Assembly (NCBI RefSeq): GCF_022865125.1
Contig: NZ_CP094828.1
Location: forward strand, 5,015,219 to 5,079,218
DNA: 64,000 nucleotides
Reading direction: 5' to 3'
Source of the DNA: Acuticoccus sp. I52.16.1
GTDB lineage: Bacteria > Pseudomonadota > Alphaproteobacteria > Rhizobiales > Amorphaceae
The position numbers and the translations under genes are program-made. Shown one piece after another: positions 35,130 to 44,163 of this stretch. The notes beneath the pieces were generated by a model. The model worked only from the letters and a program-made list of their open reading frames with translations. It was not told the DNA's origin and did no database searches. The first letter of the stretch is position 1. The number at the start of each line of letters is the position of its first letter.

Positions 35130-36104
35130 ATGACGCACGCCATATTGTTGGACGAACCCGGCGGGCCGGAGGTTCTCCAATGGCGCCAGATCGCCGATCC
35201 CGTCGCGGGGGAGGGCGAGCTCGTCGTGCGGCACACCGCCATCGGCCTCAACTTTCTCGACACCTATTTTCGCACGGGCCTCTACAAGGCGCCACAGGGT
35301 TATCCGCTGATCGTCGGCAGCGAGGCCGCCGGCGTCGTCGAGGCGGTCGGTCCGGGGGTCGACGACTTCGCCGTCGGGGACCGGATCGCCTACGGCTTCG
35401 CCCTCGGCGCCTATGCCGAGCGACGCACGCTCCCCGCCGCCTCCGCGCTCAAAATCCCCGACGGTGTGACCGACGAGGTCGCCGCGGCGATGATGCTGAA
35501 GGGCATGACCGCGCGCTACCTGCTGACCGAGACCTACAAGGTCGACCCGTCGACGACGCTTCTCTTCCACGCGGCGGCCGGCGGCGTCGGGTCGATCGCG
35601 GGGCAATGGGCCAAGGCGATCGGCGCGACGTCGATCGGCACCGTCGGCTCGGCGGCCAAGGCCGAGCTCGCCAAGGCGCACGGCTACACCCACGTCATCA
35701 ACTACGCCGAGGAAGACTTTGTCGCCCGCGTCAAGGAGATCACCGGCGGCAAGGGCTGCGACGTGGTCTACGATTCGGTCGGCCGCGACACCTTCCCCGG
35801 CTCGCTCAAATGCCTGCGCCCGCTGGGCCTCTACGCCCTCTTCGGCCAATCCTCCGGCCCGGTCGACGACTTCAAGCTCGCCGACCTCGCCGGCAAGTCG
35901 CTGTTCGCGACACGGCCGGGGCTGGCGGTCTATGTCGGCACCCGCGAGCGGCTGGTCGCCAACGCCGCGGACGTCTTCGAGATGGTGCGCGGCGGCAAGG
36001 TGACGATCCCCGTGGAGCAGACCTTCGCGCTCGAGGACGCGGCGGAGGCGCACCGGGCGCTGGAAGGGCGGCGCACCACCGGCTCGAGCGTGCTGATCCC
36101 GTGA
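35130..36104 (+). CDS. NADPH:quinone oxidoreductase, zinc-free MDR family
   Basis: A 324-residue medium-chain dehydrogenase/reductase of the quinone reductase branch. It has AIGLNFLDTYFRTGLY and GSEAAGVVEAVGPGV in the catalytic domain, VGDRIAYG, and the nucleotide-binding loop AAAGGVGSIAGQWAK. The cysteine and histidine zinc ligands of alcohol dehydrogenases are absent, as expected for Qor. GAGAGGAAAG precedes ATG 35130. Its TGA overlaps the GTG start of the next gene by four bases, so these two, and probably the RidA-family gene, form an operon. Confidence 0.9.
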   Translation: MTHAILLDEPGGPEVLQWRQIADPVAGEGELVVRHTAIGLNFLDTYFRTGLYKAPQGYPLIVGSEAAGVVEAVGPGVDDFAVGDRIAYGFALGAYAERRTLPAASALKIPDGVTDEVAAAMMLKGMTARYLLTETYKVDPSTTLLFHAAAGGVGSIAGQWAKAIGATSIGTVGSAAKAELAKAHGYTHVINYAEEDFVARVKEITGGKGCDVVYDSVGRDTFPGSLKCLRPLGLYALFGQSSGPVDDFKLADLAGKSLFATRPGLAVYVGTRERLVANAADVFEMVRGGKVTIPVEQTFALEDAAEAHRALEGRRTTGSSVLIP

Positions 36105-37306
36105 GTAGCACCGCCACGTCCGATCAGAGTATCGAGGCCACCGTCGCCGCCGCGCAGGGCGAGGCGGTCGCCTTCCTGCAAGCGCTCATCCAACGCCCCA
36201 CCGAGAACCCGCCGGGCGAGACCGCCGAGGCGATGGAGTGGGTCGCCGCGACGCTGGAGATGCGGGGCTGGGAAGTGGAGCGCCACCCGGTCCCCAACCC
36301 GTTCGCCCGGCACTACGGCCGCAGCGAGATCACCAACGTCGTCGTGCGCCGCACCTTCGGTTCCGGCGCGGGGCCGACGATCGCGCTCGCCGCTCCGCTC
36401 GACACGCTCCCCGTCGGCACCGGCTGGCACCGCGACCCCTTCGGCGCCGAGATCAAAGACGGGCTCGTGCACGGCCGCGGCGCCCGCGATTCGAAGGCCG
36501 ACCTCGCCGCATACGTCTTCGCCCTGGCCGCGCTGGACGGGCGAGAGGGGCTCTCCGGCACGGTCGAGCTGCATATTACCTGCGACGAGGAGACCGGCGG
36601 GTTCCTCGGCCCCGCTTTCCTGCTGGGCCAGGACCTCACCAAGCCCGACGCGGTCATCGCCGCGGGGACCGGGTATCAAGTGATCACCGGACAGGAGGGC
36701 GTCCTCCACCTCGAGGTGCTGCTGCGCGGGGTCCAGGCGCACGCCTCGCGGCCCCATGACGGGCACGACGCGCTGCAGGCCGCGGTGCCGATCCTCTCCA
36801 TGCTCATGCGCACCCGTGCGTCGCTGCCGCATCCGCTGACGGTGGGTCTCATCGAGGGTGGGCGCGGCATCAACGTCGTGCCCGACCGGGTCCGCTTCAC
36901 GGTAGACCGGCGCATCGGCAGCCACGAGGAGGCCGATGCGGTCGAGGCCGAGCTGATCGCGGCGATCGAGGCGGCGCATACCGTCCACGGCGTCGAGTTG
37001 GAATGCCGGCGCCTGCTGCTGGCCGAACCCGTCGCCCCCACCGCGCCCTCCCAGGCGCTGGCCGAGACGCTCGCCCGGCATGCCGGCGCGGCGATGGGGC
37101 AGCAGGTTCCGGTCGTCTCGGCGCCCGTCGTCAGCGGCGCACGGCACTATGCGCTGGCCGGCATCGCGACGGTGCTCTACGGCGTCGGCCCACCGATCGT
37201 GGGCGAGGGGGTCGACTTCACCGGCGACGAGAGCGTCTCCATCGACGACCTCGGCAAGGCGACCGCCGCCGTCGCGGCGACGCTCGAGGAAATGCTGTCG
37301 CGCTGA
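36101..37306 (+). CDS. M20/M25/M40 family protein lacking usual zinc ligands
   Basis: A 401-residue protein with the fold of M20 metallo-hydrolases (ArgE, DapE, carboxypeptidase G2). The alignable landmarks are LAAPLDTLPVG where HxD is expected (Pro99 replaces the first zinc His; Asp101 is kept), HGRGARDSK with the bridging Asp130, TCDEET with Glu163/Glu164, VIAAGTG where the acidic ligand of GEPT is expected, and DFTGDES where the last zinc His (AHxPDE) should be. The dimer-domain QAHASRP is kept. Three of five metal positions therefore differ, so it may be inactive, use another metal, or have a new activity. GTG 36101 is coupled to the qor-like gene. Confidence 0.8.
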   Translation: MSSTATSDQSIEATVAAAQGEAVAFLQALIQRPTENPPGETAEAMEWVAATLEMRGWEVERHPVPNPFARHYGRSEITNVVVRRTFGSGAGPTIALAAPLDTLPVGTGWHRDPFGAEIKDGLVHGRGARDSKADLAAYVFALAALDGREGLSGTVELHITCDEETGGFLGPAFLLGQDLTKPDAVIAAGTGYQVITGQEGVLHLEVLLRGVQAHASRPHDGHDALQAAVPILSMLMRTRASLPHPLTVGLIEGGRGINVVPDRVRFTVDRRIGSHEEADAVEAELIAAIEAAHTVHGVELECRRLLLAEPVAPTAPSQALAETLARHAGAAMGQQVPVVSAPVVSGARHYALAGIATVLYGVGPPIVGEGVDFTGDESVSIDDLGKATAAVAATLEEMLSR

Positions 37307-37453
37307 GCGGGAAGGGCCGCGAATCACGCGTCGCGGATGCGGGCTCGGCCGCTCCGTAGGCGGCGGCCGATCGCCGGTGTGCGCGAAGCGGCCGGCGAGT
37401 GGCGCCGGCCGCGCCGAGCGGCTAATCCGGGGCGACCACAGCAGGAGCGCCCC

Positions 37454-37858
37454 ATGCGTCAGACCTTCGCTTCCGGATCCCCGTTCGAAACCGCCTTCGG
37501 CTACGCGCGCGCCGTGAAGGTGGGCGACACCGTCTACGTCGCCGGCACCATCGGCCGCGACCCCGACACCGGGACGCTGCCCGAGGACCCCGCCGCACAA
37601 TACCGCAACGCCATCGGCATCATTTCGCGGGCGTTGGAGGAGGCCGGGTCGAGCATCGACGATATCGTACAGTTAACGACTTATGTCGCATCCGGCACGA
37701 CCTTCACCGAGGTGATCGGTCCGCTGATGGGCGACACGTTCGGTCACATCAGGCCGACGAACACCGCACTGGTGGTGAATTTTCCCTGGCCGGGCATCGC
37801 TGTGGAGATCCAGTCGATCGCGGTGATCGGGGCCGGACCGGCCCGATCCGGGGCCTGA
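37454..37858 (+). CDS. RidA family protein, non-archetypal Rid subgroup
   Basis: A 134-residue member of the YjgF/YER057c/UK114 family; archetypal RidA hydrolyses reactive enamine/imine intermediates. The fold is clear from YVAGTIGRDPDTG, IVQLTTYVAS and AVEIQSIAVIG. The active-site arginine of RidA, in a PARSxVEV motif, is replaced: the sequence reads PTNTALVV with Asn103 there. It therefore falls outside the imine-deaminase group and its reaction is unknown. ATG 37454 has AGGAG six bases upstream. It follows the M20-family gene by 147 bases on the same strand. Confidence 0.87.
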   Translation: MRQTFASGSPFETAFGYARAVKVGDTVYVAGTIGRDPDTGTLPEDPAAQYRNAIGIISRALEEAGSSIDDIVQLTTYVASGTTFTEVIGPLMGDTFGHIRPTNTALVVNFPWPGIAVEIQSIAVIGAGPARSGA

Positions 37859-38016
37859 ATCGTTACTGAAGCCCTAACGAATTGTGTGGCAAAAATGCCA
37901 ACTCCTTAGCAAAGCGTTAGCGTCTCGCCGCCAATGGTATGGGCGCCTCAGCCCTCTGGAAGTAGTGTGCCGTGGTGGGCCCGGTGACTCGGCCCTCGCG
38001 AGCGGAGTAAAGACAA

Positions 38017-39087
38017 ATGGCCTTGTCTGAGTTTTGTCGCGCTGCGACGATGGCCTTCTTGTGTGCAGCAACGCTGATGTTGGCCGGATGCGGAGGCGGG
38101 ATCGAATCGCTGGACGTCCTGTCGGCCTCCGCGGACGGCGCTTCCGACGAGGACGTCACCGGCTTCAAGAAGATCGGCAAGCCCTACAAAGTGGGCGGCC
38201 GCTGGTACACGCCCAAGCACGACGAAGACTACGACAAGACCGGCAAGGCCTCCTGGTACGGCCCCCAGTTCCACGGCAAGTCGACCGCCAACGGCGAGGT
38301 CTTCGACCAGGACTCGCTGACCGCAGCGCACCCCACGCTGCCGCTTCCCTCTTATGTCCGCGTCACCGTGCTGAAGACCGGCAAATCCGCCGTCCTGCGC
38401 GTCAACGACCGCGGCCCCTTCCATCGCGGCCGCATCATCGACGTGTCGAAGGGCGCGGCGACGAAGCTCGGCTTCCGCGCCGCCGGCTCGGCGAAGGTGC
38501 GGGTCGAGTATCTCGGCGAGGCGCCCGTCGGCGGCGGTGACAAGGAGACGCTGGTCGCCGAATCGAAGTTCGGCAAATCGTCGTCGAAATCCCTGGCGAA
38601 CTACCTGTTCGGCAGCGATGACGACGACGAGGAAGAGGGCAAGGTCGAGGTTCGCCTCGCGTCCGCCAAGCCCGCCGGTAAGGACGAGCAGGACGCGCGC
38701 AACAATCCTCTGCGCGCGCAGCCGGAGCGCAGCAACGATTCGAACCTGCCGGGCGTGAACCTGCGCTCCTACAAGCCGGCGATGCTGACCGCCTCGGTCC
38801 AGCCCAGCGCCGTGCAGGCCTACCAGGCCGAGATCCGCAAGGAGAGCGGCGGCGGCGGCGCGGTGGAGGCGGTGATCGCCATGAACGAGCCCGTCGGCTC
38901 GCTCGAAGAGGAAGAGATCGTCCCCAGCACGGCCGCTGTCGCCACCGTGTCGGAGGAGACGGTCGCCGCCAGCCAGTCCCGCGTGACCGGCGCCTTCGAC
39001 ATGTTCGGCGCCGCACCCAGTGACGCCGCCGCCACGGCCGGCGGCGAAACCACGGCCGCATTGCAGGGCGCCGGCACCTCGGAGTAA
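38017..39087 (+). CDS. rlpA: RlpA-like septal ring lytic transglycosylase (lipoprotein)
   Basis: RlpA cleaves naked glycan strands during cell division. The 356-residue precursor has a lipoprotein signal with lipobox LAGC (Cys25). The double-psi beta-barrel domain spans about residues 77-170 and keeps the catalytic pattern ASWYGPQFHGKSTANGE (His86) and RVNDRGPFHRGR (Asp131). The last 180 residues are low-complexity with an acidic cluster (SDDDDEEEG), and I see no SPOR domain. GGAG lies upstream of ATG 38017; the 158-base gap before it is AT-richer, with a TGGCA/TGCCA hairpin at 37887-37900. In relatives a D-Ala-D-Ala carboxypeptidase gene usually follows; here tmk does. Confidence 0.85.
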   Translation: MALSEFCRAATMAFLCAATLMLAGCGGGIESLDVLSASADGASDEDVTGFKKIGKPYKVGGRWYTPKHDEDYDKTGKASWYGPQFHGKSTANGEVFDQDSLTAAHPTLPLPSYVRVTVLKTGKSAVLRVNDRGPFHRGRIIDVSKGAATKLGFRAAGSAKVRVEYLGEAPVGGGDKETLVAESKFGKSSSKSLANYLFGSDDDDEEEGKVEVRLASAKPAGKDEQDARNNPLRAQPERSNDSNLPGVNLRSYKPAMLTASVQPSAVQAYQAEIRKESGGGGAVEAVIAMNEPVGSLEEEEIVPSTAAVATVSEETVAASQSRVTGAFDMFGAAPSDAAATAGGETTAALQGAGTSE

Positions 39088-39119
39088 CGTCCGGGCGGTC
39101 GAGCTCGGGGCGGGATTTG

Positions 39120-39752
39120 GTGAAGGGCGCGTTCGTAACCTTCGAAGGCGGTGACGGTGCCGGCAAGTCGACCCAGGCGCGCCGTCTGGCCGTCACGCTG
39201 CGCGCCAAGGGCCGCACCGTGACGCTGACGCGAGAGCCCGGCGGCTCCCCGTGGGCCGAGCGGCTGCGCGCGGCGCTCCTGTCCGAGCATGGCGCGGAGC
39301 TGAGCCCGGCGGAGCAGGCGCTGTTGTTCGCCGCCGCCCGAGCCGACCACGTGGACACCTTGATCGCCCCCGCGCTCGCCGCCGGCCACGTCGTCATCTG
39401 CGACCGCTTCGCCGATTCGACCGAGGCCTACCAGGGCGCCGCCGGGGTCTCCGCGGCACGCCTCGCCACCCTCGGCGCGCTGGTCGTTGGCGACACCGTG
39501 CCCGACCTGACGATCGTGCTCGACTGCCCGGCCGACATCGGCCATGTGCGCACCGCGCGCCGCGGCGGCGCCGACCCGTTCGACCGTGCCGAGACGCAGA
39601 TCCGGGAGAGACGCCGGCAGGCTTTCCTCGCGATCGCGGCGCGCGAACCAGGGCGCTGCGCCGTGGTAGACGCCACGCAGCCGGCCGATATCGTCGCCGA
39701 CCGCATCTGGCGCATCGCCAGCGAGCGGCTCGCCCTGCTTCAGGCCGCGTGA
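39120..39752 (+). CDS. tmk: Thymidylate kinase
   Basis: Phosphorylates dTMP to dTDP for DNA synthesis. The 210-residue protein has the P-loop FEGGDGAGKSTQ, TREPGGS, the DR motif CDRFADSTEAYQGA, and the lid DPFDRAETQIRERRR. The start is GTG 39120, with a directly adjacent in-frame TTG at 39117; GGGGCGGGA lies upstream. It begins the tmk-holB-metG-tatD-MBL run, a conserved alphaproteobacterial gene order. Confidence 0.95.
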   Translation: MKGAFVTFEGGDGAGKSTQARRLAVTLRAKGRTVTLTREPGGSPWAERLRAALLSEHGAELSPAEQALLFAAARADHVDTLIAPALAAGHVVICDRFADSTEAYQGAAGVSAARLATLGALVVGDTVPDLTIVLDCPADIGHVRTARRGGADPFDRAETQIRERRRQAFLAIAAREPGRCAVVDATQPADIVADRIWRIASERLALLQAA

Positions 39753-39765
39753 GCCGCGCCCGCTG

Positions 39766-40824
39766 ATGGCCAGAGCCCCCCGCGCGCCCAAGCCCATGGA
39801 AGGCGCGCCCGCCGAACCGGACATGCTGGACAATGCCCCGCCACCGCGTGAGGCGCAGACCCTCGTCGGCCACGGTGAGGCGGTGGGCCGGCTGATGGAG
39901 GCGTTCGCCGCCGGCACCCCGCCGCAGGCGATCCTGCTGGAAGGGCCGCGCGGGATCGGCAAGGCGACGCTCGCCTTCCGTCTGGCGCGGGCGCTCCTGA
40001 GTACGCTCCCCGGCCAGCCGCTGCCCGACGACCTGTGGGACGATCCGCAGAGCCGCACGGCGCATCAGGTCGCCGCCGGAACGCACCCCGGCCTCGTCCA
40101 CCTGACGCGGCCCTGGGACGAGAAGGGCAAGAAATTCAAGAGCGAGCTGACCGTCGACGAGGTGCGCCGCATCGTCCCGTTCCTGGGATCGACCGCGGCG
40201 GACGGCGGCTGGCGCGTCGTCATCGTCGACGCGGTGGACGACATGAACATCAACGCCTCCAACGCGCTCCTCAAGGCGCTGGAGGAGCCGCCGCGGCGCA
40301 CGCTCTTCATCCTCGTCGCCCACGTCTCCGGCCGGGTCATGGCGACCATCCGCTCGCGCTGCCGCGCCATCCGCATGCGTCCGCTCAGCGAGGACGAGGT
40401 GAGGGGGGCCCTCAACGCGCTCAGAGCCGACCCGTCGACCGCCAAGCTGGGCGAGGGCTCGGTTCGCCGCGCGCTCGGCCTCGCCAACGCGGGGGCGGAC
40501 GTGGTGCGCTCGGCGCAGCGGCTGCTCGCGCCGTCGATGGTGCGGGACATCCGGGCGCAACACCAGCTCGCCGAGATGGCCGCCCAGCGCCGCGACGACG
40601 CGTTCGCGACGGTCCTGGAGCTGGTGCTCGACGCCATTGCCGGGCGCGCCAAACACGGGGCAGGGCGCTTGCCCCTCCCCGCGCTGGACACCTACGCCGC
40701 GCTCTACCTCTCCGTGACGGACGACCGCCGGCGCATCGAGGTCTTCAACCTCGACCGCAAGGAAATGGTGCTGGCCGTGCTGTCGCGCCTCTCGGCCGCG
40801 GACAAGGCGGCTGGTCTGACTTGA
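39766..40824 (+). CDS. holB: DNA polymerase III subunit delta'
   Basis: Clamp-loader subunit that opens the sliding clamp with delta and the DnaX ATPases. The 352-residue protein has a modified P-loop GPRGIGKAT, THPGLVHLTRP, the sensor-like NASNALLKALEEPP and the SRC motif (RSRCRAIRMRPL) of clamp loaders. The first 30 residues are a Pro/Ala-rich extension. The cysteines that bind zinc in E. coli delta' (before the GTHPD region) are absent, as in other alphaproteobacteria. It starts at ATG 39766, 13 bases after tmk. Confidence 0.93.
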   Translation: MARAPRAPKPMEGAPAEPDMLDNAPPPREAQTLVGHGEAVGRLMEAFAAGTPPQAILLEGPRGIGKATLAFRLARALLSTLPGQPLPDDLWDDPQSRTAHQVAAGTHPGLVHLTRPWDEKGKKFKSELTVDEVRRIVPFLGSTAADGGWRVVIVDAVDDMNINASNALLKALEEPPRRTLFILVAHVSGRVMATIRSRCRAIRMRPLSEDEVRGALNALRADPSTAKLGEGSVRRALGLANAGADVVRSAQRLLAPSMVRDIRAQHQLAEMAAQRRDDAFATVLELVLDAIAGRAKHGAGRLPLPALDTYAALYLSVTDDRRRIEVFNLDRKEMVLAVLSRLSAADKAAGLT

Positions 40825-40857
40825 CATTGCCGCCCACGGGGGCAGAAGCATCGCGCC

Positions 40858-42390
40858 ATGAGCCAGCAGTTCACCATCACGACGGCGATCTCGTACCCGA
40901 ACGGGGCGCCCCACATCGGCCACGCCTACGAGCTGATCGCTACCGACGCGATCGCCCGGTTCAAGCGTCTCGACGGCTACACCGTCCATTTCTCGACCGG
41001 CACCGACGAGCACGGCCAGAAGATGGTGGAGACCGCGGCCAAGGAAGGGATCCCGGTCGCCGAACTCGCCGACCGCAACACCGGCCTCTTCCGCAAGATG
41101 GCCGAGGTGCTGGGCTCCAGCCACGACGACTTCATCTCCACCCGCGAGCCGCGCCACATCGAGGCGAGCCAGGCGATCTGGGAGAAGATGGTCGCCGCGG
41201 GCGACATCTACCTCGGCAACTACGGCGGCTGGTACTCGGTCCGCGACGAAGCGTTCTTCGGCGAAAACGAGCTGACGGAGAAGGACGGGCAGAAGTTCGC
41301 CCCCACCGGCGCTCCGGTCGCATGGATGGAAGAGCCGTCCTACTTCTTCCGCCTGTCCGCCTTCCAGGACCGCCTGCTGGCGCTCTACGACGAGAACCTG
41401 GACTTCATCGCCCCCGCGACGCGGCGCAACGAGGTGGTGGCGTTCGTCAAATCCGGCCTCAAGGACCTCTCCATCTCGCGCACGACGATGGACTGGGGCG
41501 TTCCGGTGCCGGGCGACCCGGACCACGTGATGTACGTGTGGGTCGACGCGCTGACCAACTACATCACCTCCTGCGGCTTCCCCGCCGAACCGGAGCGCTT
41601 CGCGGCCCAGTGGCCGGCGGACCTCCACGTCATCGGCAAGGACATCATCCGCTTCCACACCATCTACTGGCCGGCCTTCCTGATGAGCGCGGGGCTGGCG
41701 CTCCCCAAACGGGTCTTCGGCCACGGCTTCCTCTACAATGCCGGCGAGAAGATGAGTAAGTCGATCGGCAACGTGCTCGATCCGTTCGACCTCGTCGAGG
41801 CGTTCGGGCTCGACCCGCTGCGCCACTATCTCCTGCGCGAGGTGCCGTTCGGCCAGGACGGCAACTACTCGGTCGAGGGCTTCATCAACCGCGTCAACGC
41901 CGACCTCGCCAACGACATCGGCAACCTGGCGCAGCGGTCGCTGTCGATGATCGCCAAGCACTGCGACGGCGCGATGCCGGCGTTCGAACCGCTGGCGCCG
42001 CAGGACGAAGCGCTGCTCGAGCGGGTGAGGGCGCTCCCCGACATCTGCCGCAAGGCGGTGGACCAGCAGGCGCTGCACCAGGCGCTGGCGGCGATCTTCG
42101 AGGTCGTGTCCGAGGCGAATCGCTACTTCGCCGGCGAGGCGCCCTGGGCGCTGCGCAAGACCGACCCGGCGCGCATGGCCGTCGTCCTCGCCGTCACGGC
42201 CGAAGCGCTGCGCTGGTTCGCGATCCTGCTCCTGCCGTTCGTCCCGACGACGGCGAGCGCGCTCCTCGATCTTCTCGCCGTCCCCGAGGGTGCCCGCACG
42301 ATCGAGTGGCTGCCGCGCGCGGTCCCCGCCGGGACGCCGCTGCCGGCGCCCACACCCATCGTCCCCAAATTGGAAGAGCCGGCCGCGTGA
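40858..42390 (+). CDS. metG: Methionine--tRNA ligase
   Basis: Charges tRNA-Met. The 510-residue enzyme is the short type: HIGH-like [13 protein letters not shown] at the N-terminus, [20 protein letters not shown], and KMSKS in [10 protein letters not shown], followed by an anticodon-binding helical domain. It lacks both the Cys4 zinc knuckle and the C-terminal tRNA-binding (Trbp111-like) domain, as usual in alphaproteobacteria. ATG 40858 follows GGGGGCAGAAGC. Its TGA overlaps the GTG start of tatD by four bases. Confidence 0.96.
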   Translation: MSQQFTITTAISYPNGAPHIGHAYELIATDAIARFKRLDGYTVHFSTGTDEHGQKMVETAAKEGIPVAELADRNTGLFRKMAEVLGSSHDDFISTREPRHIEASQAIWEKMVAAGDIYLGNYGGWYSVRDEAFFGENELTEKDGQKFAPTGAPVAWMEEPSYFFRLSAFQDRLLALYDENLDFIAPATRRNEVVAFVKSGLKDLSISRTTMDWGVPVPGDPDHVMYVWVDALTNYITSCGFPAEPERFAAQWPADLHVIGKDIIRFHTIYWPAFLMSAGLALPKRVFGHGFLYNAGEKMSKSIGNVLDPFDLVEAFGLDPLRHYLLREVPFGQDGNYSVEGFINRVNADLANDIGNLAQRSLSMIAKHCDGAMPAFEPLAPQDEALLERVRALPDICRKAVDQQALHQALAAIFEVVSEANRYFAGEAPWALRKTDPARMAVVLAVTAEALRWFAILLLPFVPTTASALLDLLAVPEGARTIEWLPRAVPAGTPLPAPTPIVPKLEEPAA

Positions 42391-43175
42391 GGCTCGTCGA
42401 CAGCCACTGCCACCTCGACTTCCCCGACTTCGAAGACCTCCCGCCGTTCCTAGAGCGGGCGCGCGCGCGCGGTGTCGAGCGGTTCGTCACCATCTCCACC
42501 CGCATGAAGACGTTCGACGGGCTGCGGCGCATCGTGGCCGCGCACGAGGACGTCTACTGCTCGGTCGGTGTCCACTGCCTCAACGCCCACGAGGAGCCGG
42601 ACGTGACGACCGAGGCGCTCATCGCCGCCGCGCGGGAGCCGAAGGTCGTCGCGATCGGCGAGGCGGGCCTCGACTACCACTACACGATCGAGACGCGCGA
42701 CATTCAGGAGGTCGGCTTCCGCCGTCACATCGCCGCCAGCCGCGAGACCGGGCTGCCGATGGTGATCCACGCGCGCGAGGCCGACGCGGACATCGCCGCC
42801 ATCCTGGAGGAGGAGACGGGGAAGGGCGGCTTCCCGTTCGTCCTGCATTGCTTCTCGTCCGGCATGGAGCTGGCCGAGCGCGGGCTGGCGCTCGGCGGCT
42901 ACCTCTCGTTTTCCGGCATCGCGACGTTCAAGACCGCCGAGACGATCCGCGACGTCGCCCGGATGGTCCCGCCCGAGCGCATGCTGGTGGAGACCGACGC
43001 GCCGTATCTCGCGCCGCCGCCGCACCGCGGCAAGCGCAACGAGCCGGCCTTCGTGGCCGACACCGCGGCCCACCTCGCCGAGACTCTGGGCCTGTCCGCC
43101 GAGGAGCTGGGCGCGCGCACCACGGAGAATTTCTACCGCCTGTTCACCAAGGTTCCGGCGCCGGTGACCGGCTGA
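42387..43175 (+). CDS. TatD family metal-dependent hydrolase
   Basis: A 262-residue TIM-barrel amidohydrolase; family members have DNase or exonuclease activity in vitro. Metal ligands are visible as DSHCHLD (His7, His9), GEAGLDYHY (Glu), VIHAREA (His), FVLHCFSSG (His) and ETDAPYLAP (Asp). GTG 42387 overlaps the metG stop by four bases. The family is named after the tat operon, but here it belongs to the metG group and is far from tatABC. Confidence 0.93.
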   Translation: MRLVDSHCHLDFPDFEDLPPFLERARARGVERFVTISTRMKTFDGLRRIVAAHEDVYCSVGVHCLNAHEEPDVTTEALIAAAREPKVVAIGEAGLDYHYTIETRDIQEVGFRRHIAASRETGLPMVIHAREADADIAAILEEETGKGGFPFVLHCFSSGMELAERGLALGGYLSFSGIATFKTAETIRDVARMVPPERMLVETDAPYLAPPPHRGKRNEPAFVADTAAHLAETLGLSAEELGARTTENFYRLFTKVPAPVTG

Positions 43176-43975
43176 TGACGATCCGCGTCACGATCCTGGG
43201 CTGCGGCTCGTCCGGCGGCGTGCCGCGCGTCGGCGGCGAATGGGGCGCATGCGACCCGGCCAACCCCAAGAACCGCCGCCGCCGCTGCGCGCTGCTGGTC
43301 GAGCGTATCAGCGCCGCCGGCACCACCCGCGTCCTGATCGACACCGGACCCGACATGCGCGAGCAGCTCCTGTCGGCCGACGTGGGCGATCTCGACGCGG
43401 TCGCCTATACCCACGCGCACGCCGACCACCTGCACGGGATCGACGACCTGCGCGGCCTGGCACTGGCACATCACAAGCGGGTCGACGTCTACATGGACGA
43501 AAGCACGCTGGAACGCGCGCGCGAGGCGTTCGGCTACTGCTTCAACGGCGCCAAGGGCTATCCGCCGATCCTCGACGCGCACGTCATCGTGCCGGGCGAG
43601 CCGCTGGACGTCGAGGGTGCGGGCGGCACGCTGAGGCTGACACCGTTCGCCCAGCATCACGGGCGGATCACCTCGCTGGGCTTTCGCATCGGCGACCTCG
43701 CATATTCCAGCGACCTGCACGACCTTCCGGCCGAATCGCTGCCGCTGCTGCGCGGCCTCGAAGTCTGGATCGTCGACGCGCTGCGCCATACCGCGCACTC
43801 CAGCCACTTCACGGTGGAAGAGGCGCTCGAGTGGTCCGAACGCATCGGCACCCGCCGCGCGGTGCTGACGAACCTGCACCACGACCTCGATTACGAGATG
43901 CTGAACCGATCGATCCCCGACTGGGCCGAGCCGGCCTACGACATGATGGTGCTGGAACTCACCCCCGCCTCGTGA
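43175..43975 (+). CDS. MBL-fold metallohydrolase, PhnP-like
   Basis: A 266-residue metallo-beta-lactamase-fold protein with the binuclear metal motif THAHADHLHG (His80, His82, Asp84, His85) and further ligands in AQHHG and SDLHD, ending in NLHHDLDY. The N-terminus GCGSSGGVPRVGG is characteristic of the branch that includes PhnP cyclic phosphodiesterase and the MBL genes that follow tatD in alphaproteobacteria. ATG 43175 overlaps the tatD stop by one base. The 188-base gap after it shows no supported gene. Confidence 0.9.
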   Translation: MTIRVTILGCGSSGGVPRVGGEWGACDPANPKNRRRRCALLVERISAAGTTRVLIDTGPDMREQLLSADVGDLDAVAYTHAHADHLHGIDDLRGLALAHHKRVDVYMDESTLERAREAFGYCFNGAKGYPPILDAHVIVPGEPLDVEGAGGTLRLTPFAQHHGRITSLGFRIGDLAYSSDLHDLPAESLPLLRGLEVWIVDALRHTAHSSHFTVEEALEWSERIGTRRAVLTNLHHDLDYEMLNRSIPDWAEPAYDMMVLELTPAS

Positions 43976-44163
43976 CCGCTCCCCATCGCCGTTCCATAAT
44001 CCGCCTTATACGACCGATGGAGACGCGGGAACGCACCCGGTGCCCGCGCCGTTCCTGACCGCGCCGTCGTGGCGGCCGTCGTGGCGCCGGACACCGCGCC
44101 GATAAGGACTCGCGGCGCCCCCCAGGACGTCGTATCTCAACGCTAAACCGCCGGAGGCAGAGC

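Noticed and set aside
34175-36100. Long upstream extension of the M20-family gene frame
   Set aside because: It runs antisense through the hydroxylase gene and out of frame through the quinone reductase; the coupled GTG at 36101 gives a normal N-terminus.
39394-42078. 894-residue minus-strand open frame opposite tmk, holB and metG
   Set aside because: High G+C removes stop codons from the opposite frame; the plus-strand genes are well-known families.
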